Source of the DNA: DASXUC01 sp036505015
GTDB lineage: Bacteria > Sysuimicrobiota > Sysuimicrobiia > Sysuimicrobiales > Kaftiobacteriaceae
Assembly (NCBI GenBank): GCA_036505015.1
Contig: DASXUC010000090.1
Location: 1 to 5,222 of the forward strand
DNA: 5,222 bases
Direction: 5' to 3'
In this document: piece after piece, positions 1 to 5,222 of the stretch
Position numbering within the stretch: the stretch's first letter is position 1
How the letters are laid out: the number at the start of each line of letters is the position of its first letter
Notes under the pieces: model-generated
Told to the model about the DNA's origin: nothing
What the model saw: only the letters and a program-made list of their open reading frames with translations
Database searches by the model: none
Translations under genes and position numbers: made by a program

Positions 1-1142
1 CGGCCAGTCGAGAGGAACCAGGGACGCAGCCAGAACAAGGCCAGCGACATGGCGGTCATGACGTAGGCCACGGCAATGATCGGCACCGCGTCGGCAAAGC
101 GCGACCCCACGACCAGGGGCACCAGGACGGGCAGCAGCGGCAAGCCGAGCAGGAATCCCGCTCCCAGCGGTAGCCCCAGGCCGATCGCGGCGCGCCGCAG
201 GACGTCGCGGAACTCGTCCACCCGTCCCGCTCCCCACAGCGCGGCGAATCTCGGATAGATCACGGTCTGCAGCGTCCTGCCGAATGATCCGATGGCGGTC
301 CCGAAGACTTTCGCCAGCGAATAGTTACCCGCCATCGCGGGGCCCTGGAAATACCCCAGGGCGAGCACGTCCAGCTGCTTGACGGCTACACCGACCAACG
401 CGGTCAGGTTCGTGTACAGGAAGAACCCGAGCACTTCGCGCCACTTCCCGGCCAACCCGTCCCATGGTGCGCGGAGCCAGGATCCCCCCCACTGCAGGAG
501 CACCGCGCGGTGCGAGGCCGCCAGCAGGAGAATGCCGCGCAGGCCCATGGTCATGGCGGCGGCCCCGACGACGCCGGCCGCCCCATACCCCGCCCACAGC
601 AGCAGCACCACGGCCCCCAGCCGGAATAGCGTCGTCCCCGCGCGGATCCAGGCCAGGGTCCGAAACCGGCCGAGCGTGGAAAAAACGGCGACCGAGGCTT
701 CCGCGAAGGACGCCGGAACATACGCGGCGGTGAACAGGATCAGCAGCCCGCCCGTACCTGCTGTCTTCAGCAGGCTTCCCTCCACCCAGCGCGCCGTCAC
801 CGCTACGATCACCAGGGTCAACAGCGCGACGGCCAAGTTGAGCGCGTAACTGAACCGACACAAGGCCAGCAGCTGGTCCCGGCGTCCGACCGCGGCGAAT
901 TCCCCCATGTACTTCACGGCGCCCTGCCCCGTTCGGAAGCTGACGATCGACAGGACAAACCCCGGATAGGACATGATCAACGCGGCCAACCCGTACCCCT
1001 GCGGTCCGAGCCAGCGCGCCACGAGCAGTCCCTGCGCCAGGCCGACGACGCCGACCACGACGTTGGCCAGAGTCAAGGCGCCGACGTCCTTGGCGAACCG
1101 CCGCGGGAGCAGGACCCTCGCCCGGCTGAGCAATACCCTCAT
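1..1142 (-). CDS. Polysaccharide flippase, Wzx/MATE-like (C-terminus cut by window edge)
   Basis: This is an inner-membrane protein likely to flip lipid-linked glycan units to the periplasmic face. The frame is open from an ATG at 1142 to the left edge, giving 380 complete codons with no stop. Residues 42-51 read ARWLGPQGYG, the hallmark after the first helix of the Polysacc_synt/MATE-like family. Hydrophobic helices are visible at about 20-41, 52-69, 97-117, 131-147, 170-186, 188-209, 238-254 and 330-355. A typical mid-protein stretch AGNYSLAK lies at 271-278. Family members usually have about 420-500 residues, so perhaps 50-120 are missing. The ATG lies one base after the TGA of the upstream sulfotransferase (TGAGATG). 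No clear Shine-Dalgarno sequence is seen, so coupled re-initiation is likely. An O-antigen, capsule or exopolysaccharide exporter is equally possible; the glycan cannot be told from this sequence. Confidence 0.88.
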   Translation of the reverse strand, partial: MRVLLSRARVLLPRRFAKDVGALTLANVVVGVVGLAQGLLVARWLGPQGYGLAALIMSYPGFVLSIVSFRTGQGAVKYMGEFAAVGRRDQLLALCRFSYALNLAVALLTLVIVAVTARWVEGSLLKTAGTGGLLILFTAAYVPASFAEASVAVFSTLGRFRTLAWIRAGTTLFRLGAVVLLLWAGYGAAGVVGAAAMTMGLRGILLLAASHRAVLLQWGGSWLRAPWDGLAGKWREVLGFFLYTNLTALVGVAVKQLDVLALGYFQGPAMAGNYSLAKVFGTAIGSFGRTLQTVIYPRFAALWGAGRVDEFRDVLRRAAIGLGLPLGAGFLLGLPLLPVLVPLVVGSRFADAVPIIAVAYVMTAMSLALFWLRPWFLSTG

Positions 1143-1143
1143 C

Positions 1144-1983
1144 TCAACGGAAGTCGGCCCACGACGTCAGAGGGTCGCCGAGCAGTGTCTTCAACCGCGC
1201 CACGTCGTCGGCCAGCAAATCAGCCAGCCACGTCCGGCGCGAAGGCGTCAGTTTCGGCGTGCGGGCGACGAGAATCCGCTCGTACAGGCGCTGCACGACA
1301 GCGCTGCTGCGCATCAGGGCATGCAGGCGGGGCCGGGCGACGATCGCCGCCTTCACCGAGTGAAGCACCGGGTGACGCAGCGTGGCATTGCGGCTGGAGG
1401 GGACGGCGGCGAGCGGCACGGGCCGCAGACCGAAAAATGCCAGCACGCCCGCGGCGACACGTGCCTGGTCGCGGACGAAGTCCTCGAACAGCACGATGTG
1501 GAACCGACCGCGGTCGAACTGCGCCAGCCAGTAGCGCTCGAGCAGCTCCGCGAACCGTGACTCCGCGAGGTACTCCGGATGGCCGGCGACCAGATCCTCC
1601 AGCGTGCGCGGGGTGGCGCCGAACCGCTTGCGCAGGCCCTTCGTGCGGCGGTGCAGCATGAAGCGCGACGCGGTGTAGTCGATGGGGTTCCGAAGCATGA
1701 GGAAGAAGCGCGGGGGCTCCTCCGCCAGCGCCGCACGGATCCGCGGGGCCACGGTGGCGCCGCGGACAAAGTAGATTGGCGAACTCTCGATGCGCACTCC
1801 GTCGGGGGGGAACTGCGCGCGGTACCATTCCATGCCCCGGTCAAACTTGTTAGCGTAGAAGCCCAGCCCTTTACGGGCCATCGCCACCTCCGGATGCGTG
1901 GCCAGGAGAGAATAGAAGTACGTGCTGGCCGCCCGCTGCAGCCCGATGTGGAACCGTACCGGCAGCGACGCGCGGCCGCTCAC
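1144..1983 (-). CDS. Sulfotransferase, downstream copy of the tandem pair
   Basis: Predicted cytoplasmic PAPS-dependent sulfotransferase of 279 residues. The start is taken as GTG at 1983: it overlaps the TGA of the upstream gene by 4 bases (GTGA) and has a GGAGG 8 bases upstream. The frame stays open to 2067, but that stretch lies inside the upstream gene and matches nothing in its paralogue. The 5'-phosphosulfate loop is GLQRAASTYFY (residues 14-24). The 3'-phosphate motif has R98 and S106 in LRNPIDYTAS. SSPIYF at 67-72 fits the usual (E)xTPxY strand, and FEDF near 170 the usual YEDL. The C-terminus has the family's DVARLKxLL helix. No signal peptide or membrane segment is seen. Oddities: an Ala replaces the loop Gly (A19), and the KExHFFD catalytic segment reads KGLGFYA (38-44). 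It is colinear with the neighbouring copy, with no gaps. The acceptor is unknown; a sugar is inferred from context. Confidence 0.88.
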   Translation of the reverse strand: MSGRASLPVRFHIGLQRAASTYFYSLLATHPEVAMARKGLGFYANKFDRGMEWYRAQFPPDGVRIESSPIYFVRGATVAPRIRAALAEEPPRFFLMLRNPIDYTASRFMLHRRTKGLRKRFGATPRTLEDLVAGHPEYLAESRFAELLERYWLAQFDRGRFHIVLFEDFVRDQARVAAGVLAFFGLRPVPLAAVPSSRNATLRHPVLHSVKAAIVARPRLHALMRSSAVVQRLYERILVARTPKLTPSRRTWLADLLADDVARLKTLLGDPLTSWADFR

Positions 1984-2828
1984 TGGAAGTCCCTCCACGG
2001 CGCAAGCGAGTTGGCCAGCAGTCGCTTCAGCCGGGCGACATCGGCCGCCAGCAGGTCGCGCAGCCATGCACGCTGGGTGACCGTGAGCTTCTCGACGCGG
2101 CCGACAAGCAGACGATCATACGCGCGCTGCACGAGCGGGTTCCCGCGCACGGCCGCGCGGAGTCCCGGCCGACGGACGATTGCTCGCTTGACGGCGTGGA
2201 GGAAGGGATGCCGCAGCGTGGCGTTCCGGCTCGACGGTGGGGCCGAGAGCGGGTACGGACGCAGCCCGAAGAACCGGAGCACGACCTCGGTGGCCGCCGG
2301 CGGGTCGGCCACGAAGTCCTCGAACAGCACGATGCAGAACTGGGTGGGCTGAAAATGCGCGAACCAATGCTGCTCCAACAATCCGGCGTACCGTGATTCG
2401 TCGAGGTATTCGGGATGGTCACGGACCAGGGCTTCCAGGTCGCGCGGCGTGGCGCCGAAGCGCTTGCGCAGCCCTTTGGTGCGGCGGTGCAGCAAGAACC
2501 GCGAGGCAGTGTAGTCGATCGGATTGCGCAGCAACAGGACAAACCGCGGGGAGGTGCGCGCCGTTGCCGCTTTGATGCGCGGCGCGACGATCCGGCCCCG
2601 GAAGAAGTAGTCGGGAGAACTGTCGATCCGGATACCGCGGGGCGGGAACAGCGTCTGATACCATTCGAGGCCCCGTTCGAACGAGGTCGCGTAGAACGAG
2701 ACGCCCTTGCGCACCAGGGCTACGTCTGGATGTGACGCCAGGAGTTCATACAGATAGGTGCTCCCCGCGCGCTGCAGGCCGATGTGGAGCCGCGAGGGAA
2801 CCGGCTCGGCGTCCGGTGCCGATGTCAT
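1980..2828 (-). CDS. Sulfotransferase, upstream copy of the tandem pair
   Basis: Predicted cytoplasmic PAPS-dependent sulfotransferase of 282 residues. The ATG at 2828 is preferred because it lies 13 bases after the upstream stop, with GAGG at 2840-2843 (a rather long 11-base spacer). ATGs at 2858 and 2864 are also in frame and cannot be excluded; they would add 10 or 12 residues that overlap the upstream gene. The PAPS loop is GLQRAGSTYLY (17-27). The 3'-phosphate motif has R101 and S109 in LRNPIDYTAS. SSPDYF follows the pattern of the family's TPxY strand, and VLFEDF that of the YEDL strand. Residues 53-57, GLEWY, match the GLDWY landmark of heparan-sulfate-type enzymes, but the preceding KExHFFD segment reads KGVSFYA (41-47). 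The Glu, His and Asp used as catalytic residues in that family are therefore absent. The gene overlaps the next copy by 4 bases. The substrate is unknown. Confidence 0.87.
   Translation of the reverse strand: MTSAPDAEPVPSRLHIGLQRAGSTYLYELLASHPDVALVRKGVSFYATSFERGLEWYQTLFPPRGIRIDSSPDYFFRGRIVAPRIKAATARTSPRFVLLLRNPIDYTASRFLLHRRTKGLRKRFGATPRDLEALVRDHPEYLDESRYAGLLEQHWFAHFQPTQFCIVLFEDFVADPPAATEVVLRFFGLRPYPLSAPPSSRNATLRHPFLHAVKRAIVRRPGLRAAVRGNPLVQRAYDRLLVGRVEKLTVTQRAWLRDLLAADVARLKRLLANSLAPWRDFQ
1992..1996 (-). promoter_or_regulatory. Ribosome binding site deciding the GTG start at 1983
   Basis: The minus strand reads GGAGG here, 8 bases before the GTG at 1983. It lies inside the last codons of the upstream sulfotransferase. 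Its strength and spacing, together with the GTGA overlap, favour the GTG over the longer open frame that reaches 2067. It is the only strong Shine-Dalgarno sequence I can see in the window; the other starts seem to rely more on coupling to the preceding stop codon. Confidence 0.7.
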
Positions 2829-2841
2829 CGGTGGGGCGGCC

Positions 2842-3669
2842 TCACGCTCCGACGGCATACCCATACTCGCGCAGGTGGGCGCTCAACGCAGCCGTGATCG
2901 TCTGCAACTCGTCGCCCGACGCCGCGTCGATCCGCCCGGCGTTGGTCGGCACCAGCGTGGGGGGGCACCGGTCGAACGGGAAGGCATCGACCGCGAGCCC
3001 GCTGAACGCGAGGGCCGCACGCATCTGCCCGTGCACGTCGGCGCACAGCGCTTCATAGCGCATGACGTGGACGGGAAGCAGGGCCGCATAGGTCCGGACC
3101 TGCTCGAGCGCCCTGATCCAGTGCCGGGTGGCGCGCCGCACCGGGTCTTCCTGGTTTCCCCCGTTCTGGCGGTACTTTTCCAGTACGCTCAGCGCCACGG
3201 CGCGCCCGTCGCGCACGACGTGGATGAACCGGGCGCCCGGGAACGCCGCGGCCACCAGCGGGGCGCAGCGACTCCGGTACTTTCCGGGCGGTTTGGCGAG
3301 AAAGACGCGCGCGCCGTCGCGGCGGCACTGCCGGGTGATGACGGCCTGGATCCGGCCGACCGCGGCGTCCCGGCCCGCCTGCTCGTCGAGCGCGAAGGCC
3401 CAGACGCGGTGCGCCTCGATGGGCATCGGCGCGATCCGCCGCGCCCAGGGGTACTGGCTCTTCTTCCAGGAGTGAGCGATCAGGCCCCGCAACATCCTAT
3501 CGATGCCCGCGAGCAGCGGGCCGGAGGCGTCCCGAGCGGCCAACGCACGCGCGGCGTACTGGGAGATCCACGCGGTGTCAGGGTGCAACGACAGCATACG
3601 GTAGACGATCGTCGTGCCGGAGTGCCCGGCGCCGACGACGAACACCGGCGTGATCAGACTGGGGGTCAT
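2842..3669 (-). CDS. Sulfotransferase, Sulfotransfer_3 / TPST-like type
   Basis: Predicted sulfotransferase of 275 residues, the most divergent of the four here. The ATG at 3669 overlaps the TGA of the upstream gene as ATGA; an in-frame GTG at 3678 is possible but less likely. The 5'-phosphosulfate loop is GAGHSGTTIVYRML (13-26). VFLAKPPGKY (122-131) corresponds to the conserved KTP/KDP strand, with K126 as the likely conserved Lys. The 3'-phosphate motif is VVRDGRAVALS with R153 and S161, very like the VRDGRA of tyrosyl-protein sulfotransferases. VMRYEAL is the usual YEDL strand, and the C-terminus LREYGYAV resembles the LxxLGY end of the family. There is no signal peptide or transmembrane helix, so a cytoplasmic location and a glycan or lipid acceptor are more likely than secreted protein tyrosine. 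The position usually held by the catalytic Glu after HPD carries S36/Q37. The exact substrate is unknown. Confidence 0.85.
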   Translation of the reverse strand: MTPSLITPVFVVGAGHSGTTIVYRMLSLHPDTAWISQYAARALAARDASGPLLAGIDRMLRGLIAHSWKKSQYPWARRIAPMPIEAHRVWAFALDEQAGRDAAVGRIQAVITRQCRRDGARVFLAKPPGKYRSRCAPLVAAAFPGARFIHVVRDGRAVALSVLEKYRQNGGNQEDPVRRATRHWIRALEQVRTYAALLPVHVMRYEALCADVHGQMRAALAFSGLAVDAFPFDRCPPTLVPTNAGRIDAASGDELQTITAALSAHLREYGYAVGA

Positions 3670-4430
3670 CGCCCCCACGGCAGGGTAATGCCGAGCATCG
3701 ATTCGAGTTCCTCTCGCTGCGGATAGAGCATGGCCTCAAGCTCGCCGCGCACGCTTTCCGGAATTGGCGTCACGCTCCCTTTGTGGATCGGGCGTTCGAG
3801 CTCCGCGGGGTCCAGACTGATGTCCGGGTCGACGCCGAGAAACACAAAAATCCGCCGTAAGGTGTCGACGGGCCTGGCGAACATCTCCTCGCTCGCGCAC
3901 ACGAAGATCTGATCCGCGGGCAGGTGGGACCGCCACGTGCGGAGTGCAGCCAGGTAGTTGCCGCGCTCCATCACCTCGGGCAGCCGGAAGAACACGCGCA
4001 GCGATTCTTCTTTCGCCTGTACGAGAGGGTGTCCTGCCCACTTGCGGTAGCTCTTGGCCGCCTGCGACCATGCGCGCTGCACCGGGTCGCGCACCAGATA
4101 GACGACGCGGACGTCCGGCATCCATGCGGCAATGATCCGAACGCGGTCCTCCGGCAGGATCGCATACGCCGGGGTGACTTCACCGACATGTTTGCCCAGT
4201 AGGCGCCCTACGACAAAATTGAGCGCGTAGCGCACCTGCGCTTCCCGCCGGCGGCCGATCCACGGCAGCCGCCGGCGGCGCACACGCCGGTCGAAGAAGT
4301 GCAGCTCCTTGGTCCGCGGCGTCCAGATCTGCGGGTGGCCTCGCAGATGCTTCCACAGCCAGGTGGTCCCAGCGCGCTGCGCGCCGATGCCGAGGAAGTC
4401 GGGCATTGCCCAGTTCAGGAACCGCTGCAT
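3666..4430 (-). CDS. Sulfotransferase, heparan-sulfotransferase-like (Sulfotransfer_1 type)
   Basis: Predicted PAPS-dependent sulfotransferase of 254 residues, the most canonical of the four. The ATG at 4430 shares one base with the stop of the upstream glycosyltransferase (TGATG); a GTG one codon earlier (4433) would also fit. The PAPS loop is GAQRAGTTWLW (16-26). KELHFFD (41-47) retains the Glu, His and Asp that act in catalysis in eukaryotic heparan sulfate sulfotransferases. GEVTPAYAIL (83-92) is the conserved TPxY strand, and YLVRDPVQRAWS gives R114 and S122 for 3'-phosphate binding. A very basic stretch (9 Arg in residues 48-62) stands where related enzymes carry a GLDWY segment. The protein is short for the family but complete. 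No signal peptide is evident. It probably sulfates a sugar made with the neighbouring glycosyltransferase. Some codons near 3840-3860 are AT-richer than the surroundings, a weak sign of separate origin. Confidence 0.9.
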   Translation of the reverse strand: MQRFLNWAMPDFLGIGAQRAGTTWLWKHLRGHPQIWTPRTKELHFFDRRVRRRRLPWIGRRREAQVRYALNFVVGRLLGKHVGEVTPAYAILPEDRVRIIAAWMPDVRVVYLVRDPVQRAWSQAAKSYRKWAGHPLVQAKEESLRVFFRLPEVMERGNYLAALRTWRSHLPADQIFVCASEEMFARPVDTLRRIFVFLGVDPDISLDPAELERPIHKGSVTPIPESVRGELEAMLYPQREELESMLGITLPWGR

Positions 4431-5222
4431 CACCTGCGGCGCCCGATCGCGTCCGTGAGGACACCGATGGTAGCATCGACCATCGCCGGCACTCCGAACT
4501 TCTCTGTAACCAGTGTCCGCGCATTCTCGCTCAGCCGCTGGGCCAGCCCGGGGGTCTCGCCGAGGCGGGTGAGCGCGTCGACGATGCCCGAGGCGCTGCC
4601 GTCGTGGAGAAGCCCGGTGCGTCCGTCGTCGACGACCTCCGGGATGCCGCCCACCGCCGGAGCGATGACCGGCACTCCCAGTGCCATGGCCTCGAGCACG
4701 ACCCAGGAGAAGCCCTCGTGCGCAGACGCCACGATCAGCGTGTCGGATGCCGCGATGGCTTCAAGCGTCTCCTCCCGGCGGCGGCGTCCCGCAAACACGA
4801 CGCGGTCGGACACGCCCAGCGTGGCGGCCAGACCTCGCAGCCGCCCGGCCTCCGGCCCATCTCCGATGAGACGCAGGGTCACCTCGGGCAGCTCCGCCAT
4901 GGCGCCCAGGATTTGGTCAAAACGTTTGACGGGAACGAGCCTGCCTACGGCTATCGCCCGGCGCAGGGGCCGGCCCATCCCCTGTGAGGGGCGGGCCGGC
5001 GGATCCACGGCCACGGCGTTTGGGACGACCCGCACCCGTTCCGGCGCAATGCCGAGGCCGGCCAGCCAGCGGGCCAGCCAGCGGCTGGGAACGAGGATCA
5101 AGTCGGCTCGGTGGAACGTCCAGGTCTGCACCTTCGTCAGCAGCCCGACTCGCCCCCCGTGGCGGCGACGCTGGAACTCCTCGAGCGTCTCATCGATCCA
5201 CCCGTACGCCGACGCCCGGTCC
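4430..5222 (-). CDS. Glycosyltransferase, family 4 type (N-terminus cut by window edge)
   Basis: C-terminal part of a GT-B fold, retaining glycosyltransferase that transfers sugar from a nucleotide-sugar donor, probably to a growing lipid-linked glycan in the cytoplasm. The frame is open from the right edge (first full codon at 5221) to the TGA at 4432-4430, 263 codons. Visible landmarks are ADLILVPS followed by RVRVVPNAV (linker between domains), then VGRLVPVKRFD with the donor-binding Arg and Lys, LIGDGPE, and VVFAGRR. The catalytic EX7E motif is HEGFSWVVLEAM, with Glu codons at 4717-4715 and 4693-4691, followed by GVPVIAPAVGGIPEVV. The acceptor-binding N-terminal domain is mostly outside the window, so donor and acceptor cannot be named. 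A GTG at 5131 could be read as a start, but homologous-looking coding sequence continues upstream of it, so the true start lies beyond the window. Confidence 0.92.
   Translation of the reverse strand, partial: DRASAYGWIDETLEEFQRRRHGGRVGLLTKVQTWTFHRADLILVPSRWLARWLAGLGIAPERVRVVPNAVAVDPPARPSQGMGRPLRRAIAVGRLVPVKRFDQILGAMAELPEVTLRLIGDGPEAGRLRGLAATLGVSDRVVFAGRRRREETLEAIAASDTLIVASAHEGFSWVVLEAMALGVPVIAPAVGGIPEVVDDGRTGLLHDGSASGIVDALTRLGETPGLAQRLSENARTLVTEKFGVPAMVDATIGVLTDAIGRRR

Larger units (their letters stand above)
1144..2795 (-). repeat. Tandem gene duplication (two diverged sulfotransferase copies)
   Basis: Positions 1144-1959 and 1980-2795 align end to end at a constant offset of 836 bases with no gap. 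By hand count 178 of 271 aligned residues are identical (about 66%). The best block is 1606-1689 against 2442-2525, where 27 of 28 residues match. In that block 10 of the 27 identical codons differ at the third position. The copies are therefore old and have diverged under selection at the protein level; this is not a recent repeat or an assembly artefact. Confidence 0.9.
1..5222 (-). other. Putative operon for a sulfated glycan
   Basis: Six genes run in one direction with junctions, from right to left, of TGATG (1-base overlap at 4430), ATGA (4-base overlap at 3666-3669), a 13-base gap (2829-2841), GTGA (4-base overlap at 1980-1983) and a 1-base gap (1143). No room remains for internal promoters or terminators outside coding sequence. 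Both outer genes are cut by the window, so the unit is longer than shown. Gene content (glycosyltransferase, four sulfotransferases, flippase) supports a single job: making, sulfating and exporting a surface or extracellular saccharide. That job is inferred. Confidence 0.75.

Noticed and set aside
484..490. Seven-base C/G homopolymers here, at 1804-1810 and at 2959-2965, as possible phase-variation tracts
   Set aside because: Each encodes ordinary in-frame residues, lies mid-gene, and is no longer than expected by chance in such GC-rich DNA. Phase-variable tracts are usually longer.
325..861. Minus-strand open frame of 178 codons within the flippase
   Set aside because: It is out of frame with the flippase, whose own frame has the helices and family motif across the same bases. 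Its translation is low-complexity Arg/Gly/Ala.
1984..2067. Possible 28-residue N-terminal extension of the downstream tandem sulfotransferase
   Set aside because: It lies wholly within the upstream gene, is unlike the paralogue's N-terminus, and the GTG at 1983 has a good GGAGG and a GTGA overlap.
1579..2352. Plus-strand open frame of 257 codons
   Set aside because: It lies opposite the tandem sulfotransferases, shows no motif, and runs across both copies without respecting their boundaries.
2829..2841. The 13-base gap as a site for a promoter or terminator
   Set aside because: It is too short for either and shows no hairpin with a T-run or promoter-like elements.
2758..3726. Plus-strand open frame of 322 codons, longer than the gene opposite it
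   Set aside because: It is antisense to two sulfotransferase genes whose minus-strand products carry clear PAPS-binding motifs. Its translation is Arg/Gly/Pro/Asp-rich with no recognisable domain, as expected of a shadow frame in GC-rich DNA.
3838..3862. AT-richer patch as a sign of recent transfer of the sulfotransferase at 3666-4430
   Set aside because: It is only a few codons long, the frame is intact, and junctions with the neighbours are tightly overlapped, so the evidence is too weak to stand alone.

Overview
The window is one uninterrupted block of genes, all read on the minus strand. The DNA is GC-rich (roughly two thirds G+C by eye), densely packed and strongly biased to G/C at third codon positions. 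This points to a high-GC bacterium, but no gene here fixes the phylum and I do not name one. There are no RNA genes, insertion sequences, CRISPR arrays, recognisable promoters or terminators. The largest gap between genes is 13 bases.

In transcription order (right to left) the genes are: (a) the C-terminal part of a GT-B fold, family 4-type glycosyltransferase, cut by the right edge (4430-5222); (b) a heparan-sulfotransferase-like sulfotransferase (3666-4430); (c) a second, more distant sulfotransferase resembling the Sulfotransfer_3 / tyrosyl-protein sulfotransferase type (2842-3669); (d) and (e) two tandem paralogous sulfotransferases, about 66% identical without a gap by hand count (1980-2828 and 1144-1983); (f) a Wzx/MATE-like polysaccharide flippase cut by the left edge (1-1142). 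Stop and start codons overlap or nearly touch at four of the five junctions, so this looks like one translationally coupled operon that continues beyond both ends.

Together the genes suggest synthesis and export of a sulfated surface or extracellular glycan. The glycosyltransferase would build a lipid-linked sugar chain. Up to four PAPS-dependent sulfotransferases, none with a visible signal peptide or membrane segment, would sulfate it on the cytoplasmic side. The flippase would then move the product across the inner membrane. This pathway is inferred from gene content; no substrate can be read from the sequence.

The most unusual points are the run of four consecutive sulfotransferases of three different types, the old tandem duplication, and the apparent loss of the usual catalytic acidic residue in three of the four. 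Only the enzyme at 3666-4430 keeps the canonical KELHFFD motif.
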